The position numbers were made by a program, and so were the translations under genes. Positions 8,455 to 16,340 of a stretch of 64,000 bases of DNA are shown here, piece by piece. How positions within the stretch are numbered: position 1 is the stretch's first letter; each line of letters opens with the position of its first letter. This DNA is from Lentilactobacillus parakefiri (GTDB taxonomy: Bacteria > Bacillota > Bacilli > Lactobacillales > Lactobacillaceae), in assembly GCF_002157585.1 (NCBI RefSeq), contig NZ_BDGB01000064.1, positions 519 through 64,518 on the forward strand. Reading direction: 5' to 3'. The notes beneath the pieces are model-generated. The model ran no database searches. It saw nothing but the letters and a program-made list of their open reading frames with translations, and was not told where the DNA came from.

Positions 8455-9002
8455 GTTCAAAAGTTTTATTGGGTGCTGAAAATATCGACCAAGTTGCTTG
8501 GGGCGCCATTAACGGTTGTGAAGCTGCCAGTTTGTTGGAGGGGCTGCATTATCAAGGGCGTGCTTTAGATCTGAATTATGGTCAGTTCCTGCTCCAAATG
8601 CCAATTTCAGCTGACAACAACCCTTACCATGGATTTGGTGGTTCACCTTTCACGAATCGCCCTGGTAAGTTCGAAGCGATCTTTACCCGACCGCTCCTGT
8701 GGTGGGGAAATCGTTATGGTCATCTACAAGAGTTGAGTGGCGCAAACCCGCAGTGGTTATATGATTCGGTGACAAAAGGCAATCCCGTTCTAACGTTTGT
8801 CACCGTTCACTTTGAACAACCTGACTGGGATTCCTATCCGTTTGGCCAAGTCCCGGCAAATAATCACGCGGTCCTTTTGGATGGGATCGATAGTGACCAG
8901 GTTCATGTGAGTGATCCGATTGACGGTCAGTATTGGCTGTCAAAAGCTAAATTCGAGTTCATTTATCAAACTCGCCGGATGGCAATTGCAATTAATAAGT
9001 AA
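8451..9002 (+). CDS. C39-like (papain-fold) cysteine peptidase family protein
   Basis: 183 residues without signal peptide or membrane helix. The layout matches peptidase_C39_2-type proteins: an N-terminal Cys23 in INGCEAASLLEGL, His139 in NNHAVLLDGID, and an Asp in HVSDPIDGQYW as third catalytic residue. Proteins of this family often act on peptides or are inactive binding versions. The lack of an export signal is unusual for lactobacillar relatives, many of which are secreted. The gene overlaps the P1 peptidase by the ATGA arrangement and is followed by a terminator, so the two form the end of one transcript. Exact substrate unknown. Confidence 0.75.
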   Translation: MSSKVLLGAENIDQVAWGAINGCEAASLLEGLHYQGRALDLNYGQFLLQMPISADNNPYHGFGGSPFTNRPGKFEAIFTRPLLWWGNRYGHLQELSGANPQWLYDSVTKGNPVLTFVTVHFEQPDWDSYPFGQVPANNHAVLLDGIDSDQVHVSDPIDGQYWLSKAKFEFIYQTRRMAIAINK

Positions 9003-9027
9003 AGTTCACAGTAAAATCGCATACTTT

Positions 9028-9070
9028 AACAGGCTTTCTGAAATCAATATTAGAAAAGGCCTGTTTTTTT
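9028..9070 (+). terminator. intrinsic terminator after the C39-like gene
   Basis: Inverted repeat AACAGGC ... GCCTGTT with a continuing AT-rich stem, closed by a run of seven T. It separates the CPBP/P1/C39 unit from the OppA-like gene. Confidence 0.75.
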
Positions 9071-9141
9071 GATACTTTTATGCTAAATTAGAACCAAGAT
9101 GCCTTTGTTAAACATCTTACATATTAGAGGAGGATTATATC

Positions 9142-10755
9142 ATGCATTTATCTCGTGGAGTGGCTGCACTCGCAGGTGTAGCAAGCATTGCATTAATTCT
9201 GGCAGGTTGTGGCCAAAAGTCTGGCGAAGCTAACAAGACGATTAAGACTTCAACCGATTCTGAACTGACAACTGTCGATCCATCGAAGACCACGGCGGTC
9301 GGGACTTTCAACGTCTTGAATAACGTCGATGAAGGTTTGGTTCGACTAGGGAAGGATAGTAAGGTGGAACCTGGAATTGCCAAATCATGGACGGTTTCAA
9401 AAGATGGTAAGACGTATACTTACAATCTCCGGAAGGGTGCCAAATGGAGTAACAGTGATCCGGTGACTGCCAAAGACTTCGTTTATTCATGGCAGCGGAC
9501 GTTGAATCCGAAAACGGCTTCGCAATACGGGTATCTATTCTCAGGAATTAAAAATGCCGACAAGATTCAAAATAAAAAAGCCAAAGTTTCCTCGCTGGGC
9601 ATTAAAGCCGACGGCAATTACAAATTGACAGTGACCCTGGAACAACGGATTCCATACTTCAATCTGCTAATGGGCTTTCCGGTCTTTTTCCCACAAGATT
9701 CCAAGACTGTCAATAAATACGGGAATGATTATGGCACTTCAGCTAAAACCCAAGTCTATAACGGCCCATTTACGTTGACCGGCTGGACTGGGACTAATAA
9801 TCAGTGGACTTTGAAGAAGAATACCAATTACTGGGATAAGAAGGCCGTTAAGCTTGATAACATCAAGTTTAGTGTTCAAGCAGATCCTTCAACGTCACTG
9901 AATCTCTACAATCAAGGCAAACTGGATATGTCACAGCTTTCAGCTACCCAAGCTAAACAAATGGGTAACAAAAAAGATATGATTTCACGTAAACAATCCT
10001 CCAATTATTACATCGCGGTTAACCAAAAGAATAAGGTCTTTAAGAACCTGAAAATTCGCCAAGCGATGTCGATGATTATTAACCGAAAGACTTTGGCTAA
10101 TAAAGTGATGGGCGGCGGTGCAATCGATAATAACAGCTTTGTCTCTGAGGGATTAGCCGTTTCACCAAAGAACGGAACGGACTTTACCAAAGACACGACG
10201 GCACCCGCATCAATGACCTACAATCCAACTCAGGCAAAACAGCTGTTTAAGGAAGGCCTTCAAGAAGTTGGCAGAACTTCACTGCACTTTACCCTGTTAA
10301 ACTCGGACGGTAGTGATCAGAACAGTGAGTACCTGCAAAGTGCCTTACAAAAGCTCCCAGGGTTAACAGTGACGCTCAATAACATTCCGGGTCGTTCAAT
10401 TTTGTCTCGACAAGCTGATGGTCAATTCACTGTGACCGTTGCCAACTGGTTTGCTGACTTCTCTGACCCGATTACATTCTTGAACATTTTGACTTCTGAT
10501 AATCCAAGCAACATTTCCGGTTGGAAGAATTCAGCCTATGATTCCCTCATTAAGGCCAGCAACGCAGACGATGGCAGCAACGCGAACGCCCGTTGGCAGG
10601 ATATGGTTAAGGCTCAGAACTTGGCCTTGAAAGATCAAGCCATTATTCCACTTTACCAATCGGGTGAAAAGTGGATGGTTAATTCAAAAGTGAAGGGAAT
10701 TGTGTATAATACGGCTGGCGCCAACTACAATTTCAAAACCGCTTACGTCAAATAA
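9142..10755 (+). CDS. oligopeptide ABC transporter substrate-binding lipoprotein (OppA family, SBP_5)
   Basis: Surface lipoprotein that captures peptides for an ABC importer. The N-terminus is a lipoprotein signal peptide with lipobox ILAGCG, so Cys22-23 region is the lipidation point. The SBP_5 body follows, with the family pattern DSELTTVDPSKTTAVGTF, KWSNSDPVTAKDFVYSWQRTL near 100-120 and the C-terminal QAIIPLYQSGEKW motif. 537 residues, standard. Ribosome site AGAGGAGG 8 bases before ATG. No permease or ATPase genes lie in the window, so it is either an orphan receptor that docks on a shared Opp transporter or specialised for a peptide subset. The next gene is an Ala-Glu-type dipeptide epimerase 20 bases downstream, which hints at murein peptides as cargo. 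Confidence 0.93.
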   Translation: MHLSRGVAALAGVASIALILAGCGQKSGEANKTIKTSTDSELTTVDPSKTTAVGTFNVLNNVDEGLVRLGKDSKVEPGIAKSWTVSKDGKTYTYNLRKGAKWSNSDPVTAKDFVYSWQRTLNPKTASQYGYLFSGIKNADKIQNKKAKVSSLGIKADGNYKLTVTLEQRIPYFNLLMGFPVFFPQDSKTVNKYGNDYGTSAKTQVYNGPFTLTGWTGTNNQWTLKKNTNYWDKKAVKLDNIKFSVQADPSTSLNLYNQGKLDMSQLSATQAKQMGNKKDMISRKQSSNYYIAVNQKNKVFKNLKIRQAMSMIINRKTLANKVMGGGAIDNNSFVSEGLAVSPKNGTDFTKDTTAPASMTYNPTQAKQLFKEGLQEVGRTSLHFTLLNSDGSDQNSEYLQSALQKLPGLTVTLNNIPGRSILSRQADGQFTVTVANWFADFSDPITFLNILTSDNPSNISGWKNSAYDSLIKASNADDGSNANARWQDMVKAQNLALKDQAIIPLYQSGEKWMVNSKVKGIVYNTAGANYNFKTAYVK

Positions 10756-10774
10756 TCATTAGGAGTGACAGTGA

Positions 10775-11848
10775 TTGGAACCCGTTATTAAACAAATTGA
10801 AGTAAAGAAAGCTGCTGTGCCACTTAAACGGCCGTTTAAAACCGCTTTAAGGACTGTGACCACTGCCCAGACTCTGATCGTGAAAGTGGTTACCAGCGAT
10901 GGTAAAGTCGGTTATGGTGAGGCAGCGCCGACCCCCGTCATCACTGGCGATACGCTGCCAAGTATTGAAGCGGCAGTTGAAGACGTCATTGGACCGAAAA
11001 TCATTGGCAAACCACTGTCTGACTCAGAAGACATTAAGACTACGATTGACCAGTCAATCGTCCATAATTCGAGTCCTAAGGCTGCCTTAAATATTGCTGT
11101 CAATGATTTGCTGGCTCAGCGGTATGGCGTGCCCCTATACCAGTTGCTGGGTGGCCATTCAAATAAGATTACAACCGATTATACGGTTAGTGTTGGGACA
11201 GTTGATGACATGATCTCACAAGCCAGGGATTTGATTGCCCAGGGGTTCACCACTTTGAAGATCAAGGTGGGTGACGATTCTGAAACCGCAGATCTCGACA
11301 AAGTTGTCGCTATCCGGAAAGCCGTTGGTCCAGACATTCATATCAGATTGGATGCCAACCAAGGCTGGCACCAAAAACAAGCGGTGGCGGTTATTAATCG
11401 AATGAGGGATTTAAAGCTCGACATTCAACTGGTTGAACAGCCGGTTAAAGCCGACGATTTCGATGGTCTGGCATATGTAACTGCAAATACGACGACAATG
11501 ATTATGGCCGATGAAAGTATTTTTTCGGTTGAAGATGCCGCTCGAATGATTCGCATGCATGGGTGTGACATTATCAATCTTAAGTTGATGAAAGCGGGCG
11601 GGATTGATAATGCGATTAAGATCAATACCCTTGCTGAAGTCGCCGGTATTCCCTGTATGGTGGGCAGCATGATTGAGTCATCGGTTTCGGTAACTGCCGC
11701 GGCTCATTTGGCAGCAGCTAAGCAAAATATTAAGTATGTTGATTTAGACGCATCGATGATGTTCTCCAGCAACCCGGTTGCCGGTGGAATCATTAATCAA
11801 CAAAATAGCATCACTTTCCCGGATTTACCAGGGTTAGGATTCAAGTAG
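10775..11848 (+). CDS. ykfB: dipeptide epimerase (enolase superfamily, L-Ala-D/L-Glu epimerase type)
   Basis: Enolase-superfamily enzyme of the muconate lactonizing subgroup that likely epimerises the Glu of the muropeptide L-Ala-D-Glu so it can be split by ordinary peptidases. The full active-site set is present: Lys162 and Lys164 (TTLKIKVGDD), metal ligands Asp193 (RLDANQGW), Glu221 (EQPV) and Asp246 (MADESIF), and Lys270 (NLKLMKAGG). 357 residues, standard. Start is a TTG with AGGAG nine bases ahead; the GTG four bases earlier is out of frame. It directly follows the peptide-binding lipoprotein and precedes an NlpC/P60 endopeptidase, similar in spirit to the ykfABCD locus of Bacillus. Dipeptide specificity varies within this family and is not proven. 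Confidence 0.87.
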   Translation: MEPVIKQIEVKKAAVPLKRPFKTALRTVTTAQTLIVKVVTSDGKVGYGEAAPTPVITGDTLPSIEAAVEDVIGPKIIGKPLSDSEDIKTTIDQSIVHNSSPKAALNIAVNDLLAQRYGVPLYQLLGGHSNKITTDYTVSVGTVDDMISQARDLIAQGFTTLKIKVGDDSETADLDKVVAIRKAVGPDIHIRLDANQGWHQKQAVAVINRMRDLKLDIQLVEQPVKADDFDGLAYVTANTTTMIMADESIFSVEDAARMIRMHGCDIINLKLMKAGGIDNAIKINTLAEVAGIPCMVGSMIESSVSVTAAAHLAAAKQNIKYVDLDASMMFSSNPVAGGIINQQNSITFPDLPGLGFK

Positions 11849-11849
11849 T

Positions 11850-11896
11850 AGAGGAGGCTCGGGCATAAATATTGTTTATGTTCCAGCCTCTTTTAC
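11850..11896 (+). terminator. terminator-like inverted repeat after the epimerase
   Basis: Imperfect dyad AGAGGAGGCTCGGGCAT ... ATGTTCCAGCCTCTTTT. The TTTT tail and G-rich/C-rich arms are of the kind common between lactobacillar genes. Confidence 0.6.
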
Positions 11897-11970
11897 GTTT
11901 GACAGATTGATCATTAACGGTTAATTACCGGTTTTAATGCTATCTAGCGGGTGGTTGGTGGCTAATGAGG

Positions 11971-11976
11971 TATAAT
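11971..11976 (+). promoter_or_regulatory. -10 box of a promoter for the NlpC/P60 gene
   Basis: Perfect TATAAT 38 bases before the start. No good -35 at 16-18 bases, so strength is uncertain. Confidence 0.4.
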
Positions 11977-12013
11977 ATATGTATACTAAAATTTAACGAA
12001 TGGAGGTGCCCAA

Positions 12014-12904
12014 ATGGAAACAAGACGTGTCAAAGTTCCAGTCGCAACTATCTGGAAAGCTAAAGCATCACCAAGAAAAGTTGATCAACCTGCTTTAGAT
12101 GGTGATGGTAAAAAATGGGTTGAGCAAATGAGTGTTGAGCAATCAGTTGCGCTTTCTGATGATGATTTATTAGAAACCCAAGCTTTGTTTAACGACGAGG
12201 TCATTATTGATCATTTTGAGGGTGATTGGGCGAAAGTATCCATTCCCTGTCAGCGAGATGATTCTGATTCGAGGGGTTATCCTGGTTGGGTACCAACTAA
12301 ATTATTAAGTGACCAGCAAATTAGTTATCCACCAGTCACCTCGATCGTGCGAATTGCCATTCGGACAGCCAAATTGTATGATGAAAATAAAAAGCCTCTC
12401 CTAGAAATGAGCTTGGGAACGGTGCTGCCGCAAACGGGTACCAGTGGCGATTACATCGAAGTCGTAACACCGCTTGGGAAGGGATTGATTGATCAATCAG
12501 CAGCTGTTCTGCCGTTCGTTGGGGCTAACGCCGGTGAAACGATGGTCGAAATGGGCCGTCAATTTTTAGGCGAGCGTTATCTTTGGGGTGGTATCAGTTC
12601 CTATGGTTTTGACTGCTCTGGCTTTGCGTACACCCTTCATCGCATTCTCGGGTTCGATATTCCCAGGGATGCCGACGATCAACAGGAAAACGGCCTACCG
12701 TTGTCACCCGAAGAGATTTTACCCGGCGACTTGGTGTTTTTTGCCTATGATCATGGCAAAGGCTACGTTCATCATGTTGGCATGTACATTGGTAACGGCA
12801 AAATGATCGAATCAAGAACCCCTGGCGCCAAGGTCGATATTGCCGAATTAACTGAACCCAAGTTTGCAGCTGAATTTGCCGGCTTTAGGAGATATTTGCG
12901 ATGA
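12014..12904 (+). CDS. ykfC: NlpC/P60 family gamma-D-glutamyl-L-diamino acid endopeptidase (YkfC-like)
   Basis: Cysteine peptidase expected to cut the gamma-D-Glu to diamino-acid bond of murein peptides. The first ~170 residues contain SH3b-like segments (for example GDWAKVSIP, GYPGWVPTKLL). The NlpC/P60 domain follows: Cys201 in FDCSGFAYTLH and His254 in YVHHVGMYIGNGKMIE. 296 residues, matching YkfC-type enzymes. No signal peptide is seen, so a cytoplasmic role on imported muropeptides is more likely than wall hydrolysis. Strong ribosome site TGGAGGTG. Its stop overlaps the start of the beta-lactamase-like gene (ATGA), so the two are coupled. Confidence 0.88.
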   Translation: METRRVKVPVATIWKAKASPRKVDQPALDGDGKKWVEQMSVEQSVALSDDDLLETQALFNDEVIIDHFEGDWAKVSIPCQRDDSDSRGYPGWVPTKLLSDQQISYPPVTSIVRIAIRTAKLYDENKKPLLEMSLGTVLPQTGTSGDYIEVVTPLGKGLIDQSAAVLPFVGANAGETMVEMGRQFLGERYLWGGISSYGFDCSGFAYTLHRILGFDIPRDADDQQENGLPLSPEEILPGDLVFFAYDHGKGYVHHVGMYIGNGKMIESRTPGAKVDIAELTEPKFAAEFAGFRRYLR

Positions 12905-13650
12905 GCGATCTTTCCGAAACAATTGACCAGGTGATGGCAGACAGTCCATTTAAGTATGGATTACTCATCGAAAGTGATGGCCAAACGTTGGCAGAACATG
13001 ACAGTCGGCAAGCTTTTCCATCTGCTTCTTTGATCAAACTAGCTGTTTTAAACGCTGTTTTAGACAGTAAAGTTGATTTGGATCAACTGATCCATGTCTC
13101 ATCTGACAAGCTAGTTGGGGGAGCTGGCATTCTGCAATTGATGTCCAATCGATCTTGGAAACTGGGGGATTTGCTGGCATTGATGATCAGCGTGTCTGAT
13201 AATTCCGCAACCAACCTGGTTATTTCTTTGATGGGGATGGCACAAATTCAAGCCTACCTTGAAACACGTGATTTCAAGCAGACTAAGCTTGAGCGTTACC
13301 TGATGGATGGTCGGGCACTGGCTACGGGGCATGACAATCAAACAAGTGCCGCTGAAAGCCTATTGCTCCTCCAACAAGCACTGAGTCACGGGCCTGAAAT
13401 TCAGAACTGGTTTCGTAATCAACAATTTCGATATAAGTTGCCCGGCAATTTTGATGAATCTTCAGAAAAGGTTGTTGTATACAACAAGACTGGTGAAGGC
13501 AATCTAATTGACCATGATGTGGCCAGAATTGTATATAACAATCATTTTGTGGATGTTGCAATGCTGACGCTTGGGTCACTTAATCGAATGGCAACCTTAC
13601 AGAAATTTAATCAGGTTGGCCAGGCGATTGTCGATTGGCTGGCTGAATAA
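12901..13650 (+). CDS. class A beta-lactamase fold serine hydrolase, cytoplasmic
   Basis: 249-residue penicillin-recognising serine hydrolase. All class A landmarks are visible: nucleophile Ser43 and Lys46 (SASLIKLAVL), SDN at 99-101 (SVSDNSATNLV), a candidate general base Glu131 in ERYLM (Asn at the usual ELN place is replaced by Met), and KTG at 196 (YNKTGEGN). There is no signal peptide, which is odd for a beta-lactamase and argues against an antibiotic role. Translational coupling to the NlpC/P60 enzyme points to a step in murein-peptide breakdown, for example a D,D- or L,D-type carboxypeptidase or amidase reaction. The reaction is not known. Confidence 0.8.
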   Translation: MSDLSETIDQVMADSPFKYGLLIESDGQTLAEHDSRQAFPSASLIKLAVLNAVLDSKVDLDQLIHVSSDKLVGGAGILQLMSNRSWKLGDLLALMISVSDNSATNLVISLMGMAQIQAYLETRDFKQTKLERYLMDGRALATGHDNQTSAAESLLLLQQALSHGPEIQNWFRNQQFRYKLPGNFDESSEKVVVYNKTGEGNLIDHDVARIVYNNHFVDVAMLTLGSLNRMATLQKFNQVGQAIVDWLAE

Positions 13651-13662
13651 CATTTAGACTAC

Positions 13663-13707
13663 AAAAGGGACTTGGACAAAGCGATTAGTTTTGTCCAAGT
13701 CCCTTAT
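13663..13707 (+). terminator. strong, probably bidirectional terminator
   Basis: Perfect stem GGGACTTGGACAAA ... TTTGTCCAAGTCCC with A-rich 5' and T-rich 3' flanks. It ends the beta-lactamase-like unit and may also serve the converging MarR gene. Confidence 0.85.
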
Positions 13708-13767
13708 TGAGTTTCATCGTTATATATCAAATTTAAGCAGCCAAGTTTCTGACACTACAACTTCGGC

Positions 13768-14220
13768 TTATACCTGTGGATCGTTGTATAAGTCAAGCTT
13801 TTGTTCGAGGGTTGTCATGGCCTGCATGCAAGTTTCTTTTTCATCGGGGGTCAATCCCAAAATATCAAAGCAACTATTGATGTGACCATAAACCACGTTT
13901 TGCTGTTCTTTTGCTTTATCCGTCAACTGAATCACCACGGTTCGCTCATCTGAGCGGCTACGGCTGCGGCTGATCCAGCCGTGACTTTCGAGTCGTTTCA
14001 GTAAAGGCGTCAAAGTACCGCTGTCAAGATGTAAATATTCACCCAGTTGTTTAACAGAGAGCGGTGCGTATTGCCATAGCGTCAACATCGCAATATACTG
14101 TGGGTAAGTTAAATCGAAAGGTTTTAGTGCCTGTTGGTAAAAATGATTAAATTTCTTATTCGCCGAGTAGACTTGGAAGCACAACTGCTCGTCTAGGTGA
14201 ATTGGTTGGATTTGAGGCAT
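13768..14220 (-). CDS. MarR-family regulator of the OhrR (organic peroxide-sensing) type
   Basis: 150-residue winged-helix repressor. The N-terminal LDEQLCFQVYSANKKF with Cys14 is the hallmark of OhrR proteins, in which this Cys is oxidised by organic hydroperoxides. The helix-turn-helix lies in LSVKQLGEYLHLDSGTLTPLLKRLE, and a wing with SDERTVVIQLT follows. Two further cysteines (117 and 131) are near the C-terminus, so a disulfide-forming 2-Cys mechanism is possible. No ohr peroxidase gene is next to it; the divergent neighbour is a DUF2238 membrane protein, and a palindrome lies between them. Start ATG 14220 has AGGAG ten bases ahead. Confidence 0.88.
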   Translation of the reverse strand: MPQIQPIHLDEQLCFQVYSANKKFNHFYQQALKPFDLTYPQYIAMLTLWQYAPLSVKQLGEYLHLDSGTLTPLLKRLESHGWISRSRSRSDERTVVIQLTDKAKEQQNVVYGHINSCFDILGLTPDEKETCMQAMTTLEQKLDLYNDPQV

Positions 14221-14357
14221 ATTTTTTCAACTCCTATTGGTTTTGCGCGTGCTGAAAGTGGCTGATAGCTACTTCCGACACTAGTCGAATGAGTTTAAAT
14301 ACTTTATGTTATTATTGTAATGTATTTATATTTAAAAGCAAGACTTATACACGGGAG

Positions 14358-14385
14358 TCAATTTAATTGCAGACAATTATTTTGA
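14358..14385. promoter_or_regulatory. candidate operator palindrome between the OhrR-like gene and the DUF2238 gene
   Basis: Arms TCAATTTAATTG and CAATTATTTTGA around a 4-base centre CAGA. As an inverted repeat 10 of 12 positions pair. The AATTG/CAATT core is reminiscent of OhrR boxes. It lies about 20 bases before the DUF2238 start, a place where bound repressor would block transcription or elongation. Confidence 0.45.
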
Positions 14386-14406
14386 CACAAAAGGGGATTT
14401 TTACAT

Positions 14407-15105
14407 ATGAAGATTAGTAAATTTAGATTTAGTACTTGGTTGTTTTGGATTACGGTCGTTTCAATGGCCGCTTATATCGGATACTTTGGGTATTGGTTAA
14501 TGAAGGGCCAACCTAAAATCCACGGGCAGACACTGCTCTTGGTGGAAGTCTTTATTGGCATTATAATTGCCAGCCTGCCATTTTTGATTGAAAAGTTGGG
14601 TCGGTTTTATTTTCCACAGATTGAATTGATTTTCTTCTACATCTTTCTGTATATGTCCATTTTCTTGGGATCAGGCCTCCAATTTTACGGGGTGCCATTT
14701 TGGGATAAATATGAACATGTCTTTTCCGCAATGATGTTAGCCGGGTTAGGCTTCTCAATCTTTCAAGGATTGATGACCGCCAGGGATAACGCCACAAACA
14801 AGCCATTTTTGATGAGCTTGTTTGCGTTTACGTTTGGGACGACTTGTGGCGTTTTCTGGGAAATGTATGAGTTTACAGCTGATGGTTTGGGTGGCTTGAA
14901 TCTTCAACGGTACGAAGAAGCCGGTAAGTTGTTAGTTGGCCGAGCTGCCTTGATGGATACCATGACCGATCTGATCGCTGATTTGGCGGGGGCCTTCTTG
15001 ATGGCTTTGATTGGTTATTTGATGATGAAACATGATCCAAGCTCAAGCAGATACCTGGTTTTTAAAACAAAACGACAAAACTTCTTTTCAAGTTACTACT
15101 TTTAG
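14407..15105 (+). CDS. DUF2238 (YjdF-like) integral membrane protein
   Basis: 232 residues with about six membrane helices. The conserved family motifs are present: WDKYEHVFSAMM with an acidic residue and His in the middle, GVFWEMYEF, and DTMTDLIADLAGA with paired Asp. Together they look like a membrane-embedded metal or proton site. The function of the family is unknown. Spacing from the GGGG ribosome area to ATG 14407 is normal. The gene is divergent from the OhrR-like regulator, with a shared 187-base region, so peroxide-linked control is plausible. A tRNA-Leu gene follows 21 bases downstream. Confidence 0.8.
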   Translation: MKISKFRFSTWLFWITVVSMAAYIGYFGYWLMKGQPKIHGQTLLLVEVFIGIIIASLPFLIEKLGRFYFPQIELIFFYIFLYMSIFLGSGLQFYGVPFWDKYEHVFSAMMLAGLGFSIFQGLMTARDNATNKPFLMSLFAFTFGTTCGVFWEMYEFTADGLGGLNLQRYEEAGKLLVGRAALMDTMTDLIADLAGAFLMALIGYLMMKHDPSSSRYLVFKTKRQNFFSSYYF

Positions 15106-15126
15106 TGTAAAATAAAACCTGTTGTT

Positions 15127-15210
15127 GCCCTCGTGGCGGAACTGGCAGACGCGCAGCGTTCAGGTCGCTGTTTGAGCAATCAAGTACAGGTTCGAATCCT
15201 GCCGAGGGCA
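15127..15210 (+). tRNA. tRNA-Leu, anticodon CAG
   Basis: Class II tRNA. The acceptor stem GCCCTCG pairs with CGAGGGC, the anticodon stem is CAGCG/CGCTG with loop TTCAGGT (anticodon CAG), a long variable arm follows, and the T arm contains GGTTCGAATCC. Discriminator A; the CCA tail is not encoded. It reads CUG codons. Confidence 0.96.
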
Positions 15211-15216
15211 TAACAG

Positions 15217-15258
15217 AAAACGCCTCAATCCATTAGGAATAATGGGTTGAGGCGTTTT
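15217..15258 (+). terminator. terminator after tRNA-Leu
   Basis: Hairpin AAAACGCCTCAA ... TTGAGGCGTTTT with a CCATT/AATGG inner stem. Near-symmetrical A and T runs make it usable from both strands. Confidence 0.85.
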
Positions 15259-15303
15259 CGTGTTAAAACCACTATCAGCCAAAGTAGCTTAGGCATTAAC
15301 CCA

Positions 15304-15609
15304 TCATTGCGAAAAAATAACGTTATTAATGCCAAATACGTTCATGCCGTACAAAAACAGCATCAAAGCGTTTACGATTGCAGAAATGACAATGATGTCG
15401 TATCGAAATGTCGTATTGTAAATTGAAAAAAAGTGATTGGTATACTTTTTCCCACTATACGTGAAAGCGGCGATAATCAAAAAAATGGTTATCACGGTCT
15501 GGATAATGAACCCGGTCATGTAAATAGCAGTACTACCATAAGTATCCTGAACAAAATACAGACCAATACAAATTAAATCAAGCAGAATCGTTATCAATGG
15601 GATATTCAA
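15304..15609 (-). CDS. small three-helix membrane protein, unknown
   Basis: 101 residues with three hydrophobic stretches (about 4-20, 28-50 and 72-92) joined by short polar loops; the middle loop KKYTNHFFSIYNTTFRYD is aromatic. No family recognised. The only available start is TTG 15609, with AGAGAGG four bases ahead, which is close. It faces away from both neighbours and has no evident operon partner. The tRNA terminator just downstream could serve it too. The coding call rests on length, helices and the ribosome site. Confidence 0.6.
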   Translation of the reverse strand: MNIPLITILLDLICIGLYFVQDTYGSTAIYMTGFIIQTVITIFLIIAAFTYSGKKYTNHFFSIYNTTFRYDIIVISAIVNALMLFLYGMNVFGINNVIFSQ

Positions 15610-15809
15610 TCAGCCTCTCTCTAAGTTGATGCATTCATTATATCAAAGTTGTGATTGCACTGGTTAAATACGGTTATTTTACAGGAAATTATGATCATTG
15701 TGATTAAGAATATATCTCTAAACTCATTAATTGCTTTTTGTATATAATCGTAGCATTATAGTGGTGTAGACAAGAATGTTTCCGCTTACAAGAAAGAAGG
15801 GTGATATTT

Positions 15810-16250
15810 ATGTACAACAACATTTTAGTACCACTTGACGGAAGTAGAAATTCCCAACAGGCACTGGAAGAGGCTTGCAAGCTGGCCAAGCAATTTGACT
15901 CAAAGCTGCAGTTGGTAACGGTTATTAACAACACTAATTTCTATTACGGCGCAGGGGCTGCTGGCATGCCGCCAAGCATGTATGATGACCAGCACAAGAT
16001 CGCTGAAAATATTATTGCTGAGGTTAAGAAGTATGCTGATTCGCAAGGTGTCAACTATGAAACGGCCATTGATATCGGTAATCCAAAGAACATCATTGCC
16101 CATGTTTATCCGGATGAGCACGATGTCGATCTGATCGTTATTGGTAAATCAGGTGTCGATGCCATTAACCGACTTCTGATTGGTTCGACAACTGCCTTTG
16201 TTGTTCGAAACGCGACGACGAAAGTCTTGGTTGTTAATACAAAAGCATAG
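15810..16250 (+). CDS. universal stress protein, UspA family
   Basis: 146-residue single Usp domain, cytoplasmic, of the ATP-binding kind. It starts with YNNILVPLDGSRNSQQALE (strand plus the first Asp) and ends with the nucleotide motif GKSGVDAINRLLIGSTT, that is G-2x-G-9x-G-S/T. An insertion FYYGAGAAGMPPSMYDD follows the second strand, as in many lactobacillar members. GTG 15801 abuts the AAGAAGG ribosome site, so ATG 15810 at nine bases is chosen. Monocistronic, ended by a strong hairpin. It binds ATP and helps stress survival by an unknown mechanism in the family. Confidence 0.93.
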   Translation: MYNNILVPLDGSRNSQQALEEACKLAKQFDSKLQLVTVINNTNFYYGAGAAGMPPSMYDDQHKIAENIIAEVKKYADSQGVNYETAIDIGNPKNIIAHVYPDEHDVDLIVIGKSGVDAINRLLIGSTTAFVVRNATTKVLVVNTKA

Positions 16251-16266
16251 CTATTCACATTTAAAC

Positions 16267-16326
16267 AACTCAAAAAGGGATTCAGAATTGTTCTATAAAT
16301 AACAAATTCTGAATCCTTTTTGAGTT
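16267..16326 (+). terminator. long terminator after the UspA gene
   Basis: Arms AACTCAAAAAGG(G)ATTCAGAATT and AAATTCTGAATCCTTTTTGAGTT, near perfect. A/T runs on both sides let it serve the converging small gene as well. Confidence 0.88.
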
Positions 16327-16340
16327 CCATTCTTATTTCA

